NCBI GenBank assembly: GCA_026184775.1
Contig: JANCYW010000013.1
Span: 1 to 64,000, forward strand
Origin: Cyanidium caldarium
Lineage: Eukaryota; Rhodophyta; Bangiophyceae; Cyanidiales; Cyanidiaceae
Reading direction: 5' to 3'
Length of the DNA stretch: 64,000 bases
Part shown: in pieces, positions 17,812-26,404 of the stretch
Layout of the letters: each line of letters starts with the position of its first letter
Position numbering within the stretch: position 1 is the first letter of the stretch
Notes under the pieces: model-generated
Seen by the model: the letters and a program-made list of their open reading frames with translations, nothing else
The model's database searches: none
Told to the model about the DNA's origin: nothing
Program-made: the position numbers and the translations under genes

Positions 17812-18292
17812 TCCCCGCCGCCACCAGCAGACGAGCGCCAAGCAATTGGCGCGCACACCCACACCAGGAAACAAACAGCCTCCGATTCTCTCGCCTTTAC
17901 CTCACCGACCTTGATCTCGTCCCGGCGCACTCCGTTGCCCGTCTCTCGGTGACGGCTGCCGCCCCCTCGCTCTTGGAATGCGGTTCACGCCACCATGGCC
18001 CCGAGTCAGCGCACCGCTACAACGGACGCGTGAAATGCCCAACGCTCCGAGGCCGTTCCCCGCGCGCGGATTCGGTCGACAGAACGCGGGTGGGTCGGAG
18101 GCCCGGAGCAGCCGCCCCCTCCAGGCACCGAAATGGAGGGTTGTGAACGGAATGAAGAACCATGAACTCCATGAAGAGAGTCCCCTCTCGTGCTCTCCAT
18201 CCCCACTTCGTTCTCACAATCCGCCCTCCTCTGCCGCCTCGGCCGAACACACCTTCGTGGCCTTCCGTCTTTCACCCGAAAAAAAACAAGCT
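17812..18292. other. 481-bp intergenic region between PRODH and tRNA-Arg
   Basis: Upstream region of PRODH. Apart from the T-run terminator of the tRNA gene at its right end, I see nothing I can name. Confidence 0.4.
18279..18286 (-). terminator. Pol III terminator of tRNA-Arg
   Basis: A run of eight T on the minus strand lies 7 nt past the tRNA 3' end, a standard RNA polymerase III stop. Confidence 0.75.
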
Positions 18293-18445
18293 CGCGGTAG
18301 CAGGGACTCGAGCCCTGACTCTTCGCCTCGATCCGCTCACTCCACTCATCATCTATCACACCCGCAGATGACGGTGTCGGAGGCCGGAGGGCGACGCCTT
18401 GGCTGGACCGAACGGCTGGTCGGTGATCCATTAGGCGACTACCGC
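18293..18445 (-). tRNA. tRNA-Arg(CCG) with two introns
   Basis: A disrupted tRNA of 153 bp; removing two introns leaves 73 nt. The acceptor stem is GCGGTAG (18445-18439) with CTACCGC (18300-18294), discriminator G. The D-arm reads GCCT-AATGGAT, then a 25-nt insert (18425-18401), then AAGGC, so the first intron sits in the D-loop. The anticodon stem TCGCC pairs with GGCGA and encloses CTCCGG plus A, giving anticodon CCG; a 55-nt intron (18382-18328) sits at the usual 37/38 position. The T-arm is CAGGG-CTCGAGT-CCCTG, with C instead of T at position 54. Joined exon text GCCTAATGGATAAGGCG matches eukaryotic tRNA-Arg. D-loop introns and permuted tRNAs are known from Cyanidioschyzon. Exact splice points are inferred. 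Confidence 0.85.
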
Positions 18446-18880
18446 ACACGCGCAGACACGCGCAATCGCGTACGCCCGCACGAGGGGGTGCGAGACAAAT
18501 TGGCCTATAAAGGGACTCTGCGCGAAGCGACCAGCGGCGGCGTTGCGGGGATAGACGGGTAGCGAGCCCGGGAACTGCGATCCTGGGTATGCATACGGGA
18601 GTGTGCCTGAAGCACAGGGGCACCTCATGGGCGAGTCGCAGCGACTCGGGGATGGGGAGGGAGTGGTGCATGGATAACGGCAACTGCCACCCCCAACTGC
18701 CATCGTTCTCTGTATTTCTTGGGAGTATCATCCGCACTGCCTGCTCCTTTTCCTATACGCCGCAATTCTATCGACCGTCCTCTTCGATGTCCTCCCGCTC
18801 TGAGCCGGTTCGCCGCGCGTCCCCCCTCGGACATCCGTCGGTGTCGCCCGGGGAAACGCGACAAAGCGACGCCCCCGACC
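18446..18880. other. 435-bp upstream region with a TATA-like element
   Basis: Lies between tRNA-Arg (minus) and the Omp85 gene (plus). TATAAAG at 18506-18512 (+) is followed by GC-rich sequence with several small inverted repeats (for example GCGAGTCGCAGCGACTCGG near 18629-18648). It may be the Omp85 promoter, although 370 bp from the ATG is far in this genome, or the promoter of an unrecognised non-coding RNA. Confidence 0.4.
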
Positions 18881-21307
18881 ATGCAACGCCCACTCCACGT
18901 GTGCTACCCAACTGGCTTTGTGATATCGGTCATCCAATCCAGTCGCTGCCCAGTGCGGTCGAGGAGAGGTATTAGGAGGGGGCACTGCGTCCTGTGCGTC
19001 CGCCGAGGCCGCCGCGGCGGGCTCAAGTCATCGCTCCCGCCAGCCCGGTCGCCGCGACTTTACGCCCCACTGAGCGCGCTCTCCTCTGGCAACCACGCGG
19101 GGCACGATCTCGCTGGTGCCGATGGCGGAAAGCAGCCGCCACGACGGCGTGGCGGACCACCCGATGACAGCGGCGACGACGACGATCCTTACCACCCTCC
19201 CGGCCACTGCGCCTCCCGGATCCTAACCGCCGCGCTCTTCCTCCTCACCACCACCTCACACGTCGCTCAGGCGCGGGCGCGCTCGCCGACCGCCGACCCG
19301 CCGTCTCCATCACCCGCACCCGACGGGGCGGACGATCGCGCCGATGCCGCCGGCAGCGCACCGCACACATCGCTGGACGAGTGCCGCCAACCAGGTGACC
19401 AGCCGCAAGGCCCCATCCGCCAGGTGGTGTTCCGTGCTCCCATGAAACGGCTGGTGCTGCCGCGCGACCTCATCCACGAGGTCATCAACGAGCTGGCGGC
19501 GTACAATGCGGCGGACGGCGAGCCCATCGATTACGAGTCCATCCGCCAGGCGCTGACGCGCCTCAACGCCTTCTACGCCGAGCACGGCTACCGCTTCCAC
19601 AGGGTGCGCCGCTGCGACGACCAGCCGATACGCGACGGGGTGCTGGAGCTGGAGGCGTTCGAGCCGCAGGTGGCGCGCGTCGTGCTGCGCGTGGTCGACG
19701 ATCACGACAACGAATGCCATCGTCGCACGCAGACGGCGCTGGTGGCGCGCGCCCTCGGCTATCCTGGCCTGGAATGGGAGCCGACCGGCGACGCCAAGCA
19801 GCTGGCGAGGCAGGCGCGCCGCCGTCGACGGGCGATCAAGCGTCCGTTCCGCTGGACCGACTGGCACTTTTGGCGAATGCACCAGATCGGCCTGTTCAAA
19901 CGCATGTCGGTGGATGCGCACCTCATCCCGCCGCCGTCCACCACCGACGGTGCCACTGCCGACGTCGCGCCCGACGCGGGCGATGTGGAGGTGGTGTTGA
20001 CCGTGCAGGAGCGCTCGTTTCGGCGCTTCGAGCCGGGCATCACCTACAGTGTCGGCAAGCTGTTCGGCGATGTCAGTTACGAGGACGGCAACGTCGGCGG
20101 CAACGCCTGCCGCCTCCGCCTCGATTACAAAAGACAGCCGGGCCAGGAGGACAACATGCTGGCGCTGGAATGGGATGATCCACGCATCGCCTCCGCCCAG
20201 GGCAGTTACGGCCTGCGTCTGTACGAGAGTCGCGACATGCAGTACGGCGACCGACGCGGAGTGTCGGTGACGTTTGCGTCTCCACCGCCGCGCTGGGCGC
20301 GACTGCCGCCGCCAGTGCCCTCGACGACCACCCGACAGGACCACTGGCTGCGGCGGCTGCTCGACGTGTCGGAGCGTTGGGCGGTGCACACCGGCGTCTC
20401 GTTCGAGCAAGTGCAAGAGTCGAAGGCGCAGGCACGATGCGCCGCGCCGCGGTACGCGGAGGTGGTGGCGTCGATGATGGCGACGACGGACGCGAACGGT
20501 GAGGCGACGAATCATACCAATGGGGTGGCGGCGTCGAGAACCGCCGCGCCACCGCGCCTCACCTTCCGCCAGCTGCTGCTCACCGCCAACATCGCCCGGG
20601 ACACGCGCGACGATGTGTTGGTGCCGCAGGGCGGACATCGCGCCAGCCTCACCACCAGCTACGCGGTGCCGCTGCGGGGCATGTGTGCGGAGTACTCGCG
20701 ATTCACCGGCACCGTGTCCCGGTACTGGGCGATACCGCTGCGACGACGACGACGGCAGCAGCAGCAGCAACCGACCAAACCTCCTTCGCTGCCCCGTTCA
20801 AACTCTGGCGCCTCGGCGGATGCCGATGCGCCGGCTCGCAAGAACCCCTGCGTGGCCGCACTGGCGGACGTGCGGCTGGCCAGCGCCTCGTTGCCGCCCA
20901 TTGAGCACCATCTGCTGGGAGGCAGCGGCACGGTGCGCGGCATGGATGTCGGCCGGCTGGGACGGCACGCCTCCTTTGCGCGATTCAGCGGCGAACTGCG
21001 CCTACCCATCGACGACAAATCCGCCGTGGTGGCATTTGCGGACTGGGCCACCGAGGTGCGCCTGCACCGAGACGCGTCGGACGCCTGGGCCCGACTGCGG
21101 GGCGGGCACCGGCTGGGCAGCGGCACCACCGATAGCGATACCATACCGCGCGCCAGCGCCGCCAGCGTCGGTCTGGGGGCGCGCGTTGGCGGCGCGATGC
21201 AGATCGACTGTGCGTGGGTGGTGCGGCCCGAGGGGGCACGTCCGGGCAAGTGGCTGGCGCTGGACCGCGCCTACTGGCACGTGGGCATGATGGATATGAA
21301 CTTTTAG
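18881..21307 (+). CDS. Omp85-family outer envelope protein (TOC75/OEP80-like)
   Basis: Predicted plastid outer-envelope beta-barrel of 808 residues, used for protein import or barrel insertion. After an Arg-rich presequence there is a hydrophobic segment (LTAALFLLTTTSHVAQARA) ending in an AxA site, recalling the two-part TOC75 transit peptide. A POTRA-like region follows (MKRLVLPRDLIHEVINELA to YAEHGYRFHRV), then further POTRA sequence to about residue 400 and the barrel. The Omp85 hallmark GGSGTVRGMDVGRLG precedes a FSGELRLPI strand near the C-terminus, and the protein ends in an aromatic residue (MNF). The ATG at 18881 is the first in frame. Whether it is TOC75 or OEP80 is not settled. Confidence 0.8.
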   Translation: MQRPLHVCYPTGFVISVIQSSRCPVRSRRGIRRGHCVLCVRRGRRGGLKSSLPPARSPRLYAPLSALSSGNHAGHDLAGADGGKQPPRRRGGPPDDSGDDDDPYHPPGHCASRILTAALFLLTTTSHVAQARARSPTADPPSPSPAPDGADDRADAAGSAPHTSLDECRQPGDQPQGPIRQVVFRAPMKRLVLPRDLIHEVINELAAYNAADGEPIDYESIRQALTRLNAFYAEHGYRFHRVRRCDDQPIRDGVLELEAFEPQVARVVLRVVDDHDNECHRRTQTALVARALGYPGLEWEPTGDAKQLARQARRRRRAIKRPFRWTDWHFWRMHQIGLFKRMSVDAHLIPPPSTTDGATADVAPDAGDVEVVLTVQERSFRRFEPGITYSVGKLFGDVSYEDGNVGGNACRLRLDYKRQPGQEDNMLALEWDDPRIASAQGSYGLRLYESRDMQYGDRRGVSVTFASPPPRWARLPPPVPSTTTRQDHWLRRLLDVSERWAVHTGVSFEQVQESKAQARCAAPRYAEVVASMMATTDANGEATNHTNGVAASRTAAPPRLTFRQLLLTANIARDTRDDVLVPQGGHRASLTTSYAVPLRGMCAEYSRFTGTVSRYWAIPLRRRRRQQQQQPTKPPSLPRSNSGASADADAPARKNPCVAALADVRLASASLPPIEHHLLGGSGTVRGMDVGRLGRHASFARFSGELRLPIDDKSAVVAFADWATEVRLHRDASDAWARLRGGHRLGSGTTDSDTIPRASAASVGLGARVGGAMQIDCAWVVRPEGARPGKWLALDRAYWHVGMMDMNF

Positions 21308-21349
21308 AGGAGATGCACCGAGGGAGTGATCGGATGCCGTCGACATTCT

Positions 21350-22942
21350 CTATCGCACCGATTCCGGGGGCGACGATATCGCTGCGGCAGCCGTGCGCGC
21401 GTCTCGCAGCGTGCGCCATAAAAAGTGCGCGGCGCGCTCGGCAGCCGAACGCCCGGGCATATCTGTGGCCTCTGGTGTCTGCAACGCCGGCAGCACTTGC
21501 TCGCGGTATGCTCGCAGCATGCGCTCGGCCTGCCCATCCGCATTCTTCAGCAGGGCGTGCACGGCGGCGAACAGTCGTTGCGGGGTGGCCTGCTCCTGGA
21601 GCAGCTCGGGCACCACCGCCGCCCGCATGTGCACAATGTTCACCGCGGACACGTACGGCAGCTGTACCTGCAGCACCCGACGAATGAGCCAGGCGGAGGC
21701 AGCGGATACGCGGTATAACACCACCTGCGGCACACCAAGCGCGGCGGCCTCCAAGTTCACCGTGCCCGATTTGCACATGGCCACGTCGGCCGCGGCCAGC
21801 GCCAACATGGCCTGATCCGACGGCAACACGTGGAAGTGGATATCGGACGATGCGGTTGGGGAAGGGGAGAGTGATTTTGCGGATACCGTGACAATACGGT
21901 GTCTCCGCAGCAGCCGCTGCACGTGTGACCTGAATTCCGGCCGCGATACGGGCAACAAGAAGCGCACCCGCGGATGCCCGTCGGCGTCGCGCAATGTGTG
22001 ATGCAACAGCACGGCCGCCTCGATCATCACCGGCAAGATGGTGTGCAGCTCCTGTTCGCGCGACGCCGCCATCAGCGTCACGACGTATTCCTGGAGGTCG
22101 CTGCTGCAACCGAGCTGAGCTCGAGCAGCGTCTCGGGTGGTCGGCGTCACCATGTCCACAATGGGATGGCCGACGTACTCCACCCGCATCGGCTGCTGTG
22201 GTGTATCTGTCTCCGAGCGCCCGCCGCTCAGCCGTCGTTTCTCCTCCTCCGCCTCCGCCTCCCGCAGTCGTCGTCGATAAAACTCCGCCTCCAGTGGAAA
22301 CACCGCCAACAGGCAGCGACAACATGCGCGCAGCTGCGGAAAGTAGTCCAGAGAGGATGGCACCGGCCGGCCGCCGTAACCCCACACCCACTCCTGCGGC
22401 CCGATGTAATACAGCACCGGCACGCCGGGCAGATGCGTGCGCAGCCACTGCGCCAACGCTATGTTCGGCCCGATGTAGTCGATCAGCACTGCGGCATCTG
22501 GCGGGTCCACCAGCAGCCGCTGCTTGACCCGTTCGTACAGCAGCAGCGTCGGTAGTACAAAGCGCAGCGCCTCGACGACACCGATTGAGGAGATGCGCTG
22601 CGTGTCCTCGTACAGCTCCACGCCGGCCGCGGCCATCTGCGGCCCGCCCACCCCGCGCAACAGCAGCTGCACCGACGGCGATAGCGTGCGTTGCAGGCTG
22701 CGCGCCAGGTGCGCCCCGTGCATATCGCCGGACACCTCCCCGGTGGAGATGAACACCCGATATCGTGTGGGAGGGGGAGTATGGGTGCTGCAGAGGGTGA
22801 AGCACGAGTGGCGAGTGCGTCGAGGCCGGAGACATCTCTGACGAGAGTGAGGATGGGTGGTGAGGGGAGGGAATGCAAACGACGCGACGTAACGTGATGG
22901 TCGCTCTAGCGGGACAAGTCCCGCGCGTCGTCGGCCTGTCAT
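21350..22942 (-). CDS. LPXB: Lipid-A-disaccharide synthase (LpxB), organelle-targeted
   Basis: GT19 enzyme joining UDP-2,3-diacylglucosamine and lipid X into the lipid A disaccharide. The 530-residue protein starts with an Arg/Pro/Ser-rich presequence, then FISTGEVSGDMHGAHLARSL (the LpxB N-terminal signature), GVGGPQMAAAGVELYED, VLIDYIGPNIALAQWLR, YYIGPQEWVWG, VEYVGHPIVD and, near the C-terminus, CKSGTVNLEAAALGVPQVV and YVSAVNIV. Plants also have mitochondrial LpxB, so a role in lipid-A-like molecules of organelles is possible. A short low-complexity insert sits at about 22210-22270. Start is the ATG at 22942. Convergent with the Omp85 gene, 42 bp apart. Confidence 0.88.
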   Translation of the reverse strand: MTGRRRAGLVPLERPSRYVASFAFPPLTTHPHSRQRCLRPRRTRHSCFTLCSTHTPPPTRYRVFISTGEVSGDMHGAHLARSLQRTLSPSVQLLLRGVGGPQMAAAGVELYEDTQRISSIGVVEALRFVLPTLLLYERVKQRLLVDPPDAAVLIDYIGPNIALAQWLRTHLPGVPVLYYIGPQEWVWGYGGRPVPSSLDYFPQLRACCRCLLAVFPLEAEFYRRRLREAEAEEEKRRLSGGRSETDTPQQPMRVEYVGHPIVDMVTPTTRDAARAQLGCSSDLQEYVVTLMAASREQELHTILPVMIEAAVLLHHTLRDADGHPRVRFLLPVSRPEFRSHVQRLLRRHRIVTVSAKSLSPSPTASSDIHFHVLPSDQAMLALAAADVAMCKSGTVNLEAAALGVPQVVLYRVSAASAWLIRRVLQVQLPYVSAVNIVHMRAAVVPELLQEQATPQRLFAAVHALLKNADGQAERMLRAYREQVLPALQTPEATDMPGRSAAERAAHFLWRTLRDARTAAAAISSPPESVR

Positions 22943-23186
22943 AGTCCCCGTTGTCGCAGCAACGACGGTGTGAGTGGAGAGTGACCCCAGTGTCTTCACG
23001 GTGCGAGTCGCTTGCGACGACTCGAGCTGGAGGGCGAGCCACCTGCACCGACGGGGGCCGACGTGGACGATCGGCGCGGGGCAGCGTTTCCAGCGGCGAG
23101 CGTCAAACAGAGGCGCGCCAGCTTTATCGCTGGGCGAGTCGGTTGCCTGACACCCCAATAACTTAGTAATCAAGACAGTATCGTAT

Positions 23187-23720
23187 TCACCGCGTCTGTC
23201 GCCGGCGCGACAGACCTTGCACGCACACGAACGCCACGACGACCGCCGCCGCCGTCCACGCCCACGGGCGCCACGACTGGATAGGAGAAGGGGACGGCGT
23301 TTCATCGCCTTTGACAACACGCTCCCGATGCGACTCGTCGACCTCGTCGGCGGTCTCACCTCGCGCCGCACACTCAATTGAATGTCCCGTCCAGTCCCGT
23401 TTCATAACGTATTTTCCACAGCGGTCACACCAGTCGGTGCGCGCACCACAGTACCGCTGGTGCGCTGCCAGCTCCCGCCGCTCCACCGTCAACTCGCAGT
23501 ACTCGCACTCCACCGCGGCCGACGAGCACGAGTCGCGACGGTGTGCGTCTAGGTGCGACTCGTGGACGCGCAGGCTGCAGCGCTCGCACGCGACCGTCTG
23601 TCGATGACAACGGGATTCGTGCACTGTCCAGTTGGGTTGTAGAACGCTGCGTCCGCACACGCTGCAGAGAATGCGGTCGCTCTCCGTGTACACAGTCGTA
23701 GTTGGTGCGGTTTCGGTCAT
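23187..23720 (-). CDS. Tail-anchored TRAF-type zinc-finger protein
   Basis: A 177-residue protein with four evenly spaced zinc fingers of the form C-X2-C-X11-H-X3/4-C (CSVCGR..HESRC, CERCSL..HRRDSC, CEYCEL..HQRYC, CDRCGK..HSIEC), as in TRAF-type and XAF1/TRAFD1 fingers. A charged linker follows, then one hydrophobic segment (WTAAAVVVAFVCVQGL) and a basic tail (SRRRQTR), so it is probably tail-anchored with the fingers in the cytosol. No RING domain is present. Location (ER, mitochondrial or plastid outer membrane) and function are unknown; the strongly basic tail after the anchor is compatible with an outer organelle membrane. It lies between LpxB and the ferroportin-like gene, all on the minus strand. 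Confidence 0.75.
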   Translation of the reverse strand: MTETAPTTTVYTESDRILCSVCGRSVLQPNWTVHESRCHRQTVACERCSLRVHESHLDAHRRDSCSSAAVECEYCELTVERRELAAHQRYCGARTDWCDRCGKYVMKRDWTGHSIECAARGETADEVDESHRERVVKGDETPSPSPIQSWRPWAWTAAAVVVAFVCVQGLSRRRQTR

Positions 23721-23933
23721 GGTTTGCGCGTTCGGCAGACGGAAACGCGTACACGCTCCGCAAGCGGAAAACGACCGATCGACGCGCGATCGGGTCGGCG
23801 AGAACCGGAGAACTCGACGAGAGAGCGCCAGGAGGTAGCGACGTGCTCACTCTGTAGAGGAGTAGACGCTCTATATCCACCTCTCAACGGCACTCCTGGG
23901 CTCCTGTTTACCGCAACCTCCTCCTCTTCCTCC

Positions 23934-25489
23934 TCATGCCTCAGGCGTCTGCCCCTCCCTCAGAGTCGGCAACTCGATATCCACCTTGACGTGCTGCGCG
24001 CGCATCCCGTGTTCGTATCGTTGCGCCCACCACTGAAAACTCAACGCGCCCGCAATCACACTAGCGGTGCCCGCGGTGGCCAGCGCGGGAAATTGCTGCG
24101 GTGACGCCAGCAGCAACGAGCTGCAGTACATCAACATCTCCGCCAGCGAGGTCAACGACGCCTCCACCGCGTTCACCTCGCTGACCACCTCGGGCGCCAC
24201 ACACGTCTGCATGATTTCGGTTTCGGCGCTGTCCCAGCACCACAGACCCCAGCGCGATAGTGCCACAAACGTTAGGAAGAGGGTCATGGATCTGGACGAG
24301 ACCGTTCCGGTACCCACCGGTAGCGTCCACAACATCACCAATGCAGGCAACAGACACGCCAATTGACAACCCACGCCCAATCGACCGACCCAAAAGATGG
24401 AGCGCTGCAGCCGCCCGACCATATGCTCGAACGAGAACGTGGCCACAATCCCGGCGATACCCGAAGCCGCGCGAAAGTAACCGATGGCCCGACCGGAGAC
24501 GCCGCAAAACGTGAGGAAACCGAACAGCAGACCGCCGGGCGACAACACCGTAAAGTAAAGTGACACGTGCGCCAGCGACGCCACCAGCACCGGCTGCTGC
24601 CAATACAGGCGCCAAGACGAAAACAGCTCCAGCGCCCGGTGCCATGTGTTGAGGGGCCAACCAGTCGAGGCGGCCTTGGCAGGAGCAGCTCCCCCTACAT
24701 CATCAACACTCTGGCTCTTTTCCTCATGCCCCGATTGCCCCGATGCATCCCGCCCTCCCTTTTGGTAGGAATACAACCCCGAGAAGCGCCCCGCCAACCA
24801 CAGCGCCGCCAACTGCGGCAGCAGCGAGGCCGCCCCCAGACACGCCACCCAAATGCTGCCGCGCGCCGTTCCCAAATACGTCAACAGCCAGCCGATGACC
24901 AACGGCATACCGATATCCACCGTCATGGTGATGCGACGCATGCGCGCATTGGCCCGCGCCAACGCCACCTCCTCCTGCTGCATCCTCTGCCGCGCCCTCA
25001 GTCCGTCGGGCAAAGCGGCGCGCACGGTGGTCGGCAGCCACCGCTTCCACAGCGCAATCTCCAACACCACCTCGCCCAGCGCCGCCACCGAGCCGCACAG
25101 GGAGAACAGCGCCGTGCCGTGCGGTACGCGCCGCGTCGGTGCCGGTGGTGGCGGCGGTGGCCGCACCATCCACGGCATCAGCATCGCACACAGCGCCGTG
25201 CTAAGGCCATACGCCAGCGCCGATATGGCCGCCGCCCGGAACGGTGGCATGCGGTCGGCCAGCTTGCCCAGCGCCGGACTGGCCACAAAACAAGAGCCGC
25301 GCGTAGATAACATGAATATCGCCGCCGGCATGAACGAACCGCCCGCCTCTCGCATCGACACCTGCGACGCGGCCATCAAAAAGATGGGCGTGGCGAAACT
25401 GAACGCTCGTTGCACCGCACAAACCAAAAAGTAGGCGGCGTACAGCGGCAACAGTCGCCGTAGCGGGATTGCAAAAGACGGCAGAGTGG

Positions 25490-25522
<33 letters not shown>

Positions 25523-25577
25523 CCAAAGGCGTTGAAACCGACTCTATCTCCTCTCCATGCCCTTTCTCGTGACCCAT
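23934..25577 (-). CDS. Ferroportin-like (SLC40/IREG) metal exporter
   Basis: A 547-residue polytopic protein with about ten to twelve membrane segments. The C-terminal LSRWGLWCWDSAETEIMQTCV followed by VSEVNAVEASLTSLAEMLMY matches the ferroportin family pattern (arg-Trp-Gly-Leu-Trp, then an Asn/Val-rich helix), and RRLLPLYAAYFLVCAVQRAFSFATP fits its first segment. Ferroportins export Fe2+ or related metals from the cell or into compartments, useful in metal-rich acid springs. The N-terminal polyalanine comes from a (GCT)n run. ATGs at 25577 and 25628 are both possible; the former is chosen. It is divergent from proteasome beta-3 with 137 bp between starts. A general MFS transporter is the alternative. 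Confidence 0.65.
25492..25523. repeat. (CAG)n trinucleotide repeat
   Basis: About ten uninterrupted CAG units inside the ferroportin-like gene; on the coding strand they are GCT and encode polyalanine just before the first membrane segment. Confidence 0.85.
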
Positions 25578-25714
25578 GTTTCGTGAGCGAGCCACTCCAC
25601 CGAACGCGAGCGCCCAGCCCGTCCGCATCCGCCCGCGCCGATGTCTCGGCGTCGTGGTCTCGTTTTCAGCTCCCCGCCGCCCCCTGCACCGCACTCGCTC
25701 TCGCTCCGCGTCTC
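25578..25714. promoter_or_regulatory. Putative bidirectional promoter (ferroportin-like / PSMB3)
   Basis: 137 bp between the two chosen start codons. No TATA-like element seen; if the upstream ATG at 25628 is used the shared region shrinks to 86 bp. Confidence 0.35.
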
Positions 25715-26389
25715 ATGTCCGGCAGCAACCCGCTCCACTACAATGGCGGCGTGGTGCTATCCATGGCCGGCGACAACTGCGTCTCCATCGCCTCCGATCA
25801 CCGCTTCGGCATGTCCCAGCTCACCCTGGCCTGCGACGCGCAGCGCATCGAACCGCTGCACGATCGCCTCTGCGTCGGGTTGGCCGGGCTGGCCACCGAC
25901 TGCACCACCCTGGCGGAGCGATTCCGCTACAAGCACAACATGTACAGACTGCGGGAGAAGCGGGTGATGCGGCCGCGCACGTTCGCGGCGGTGGCCTCGT
26001 CGACGCTGTACGAGAAGCGCTTCGCGCCGTACTTTACCGAGGTGGTCATCGCCGGTCTGGAGCTGGAGGAGGACGGCAAGCGGGGCACCTCTGGTGCCGA
26101 CGCCATGACCGACGCGGTGTACCGACCGTATGTGTGTTCGATGGATCTGCTGGGCGCGCTGATGGTGACGGATAACTTCGCGCTAGCCGGCACCTGCGCC
26201 GAGTCCCTCTACGGCACCTGCGAGACGTTCTGGCAGCCGGGCCTGGATCCGGACGCGCTGTTCGAGGTGACCGCGCAGTCGTTGCTGGCGGCGCTGGATC
26301 GCGACTGCATGAGTGGCTGGGGCGCGGTGGTGCACGTGTTGACGCCCGAGGGCATCACCACTCGGGAATTGGAGGCGCGCATGGATTGA
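25715..26389 (+). CDS. PSMB3: Proteasome subunit beta type-3
   Basis: A 224-residue beta subunit of the 20S proteasome core. It starts directly at YNGGVVLSMAGDNCVSIASD without a cleavable propeptide or catalytic Thr1, as expected for the non-catalytic beta-3 subunit, and contains RFGMSQLTLA, GLAGLATDCTTL and CSMDLLGALMVTDNFALAGT, followed by GWGAVVHVLTPEGITTREL. It is slightly longer than the human protein (205) because of a small loop near residues 130-140. The start at 25715 is the first ATG with beta-3-like sequence behind it. Its stop is 15 bp from the SMC2 stop on the other strand. Confidence 0.93.
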   Translation: MSGSNPLHYNGGVVLSMAGDNCVSIASDHRFGMSQLTLACDAQRIEPLHDRLCVGLAGLATDCTTLAERFRYKHNMYRLREKRVMRPRTFAAVASSTLYEKRFAPYFTEVVIAGLELEEDGKRGTSGADAMTDAVYRPYVCSMDLLGALMVTDNFALAGTCAESLYGTCETFWQPGLDPDALFEVTAQSLLAALDRDCMSGWGAVVHVLTPEGITTRELEARMD

Positions 26390-26404
26390 ACGTCATCGAG
26401 GAGT

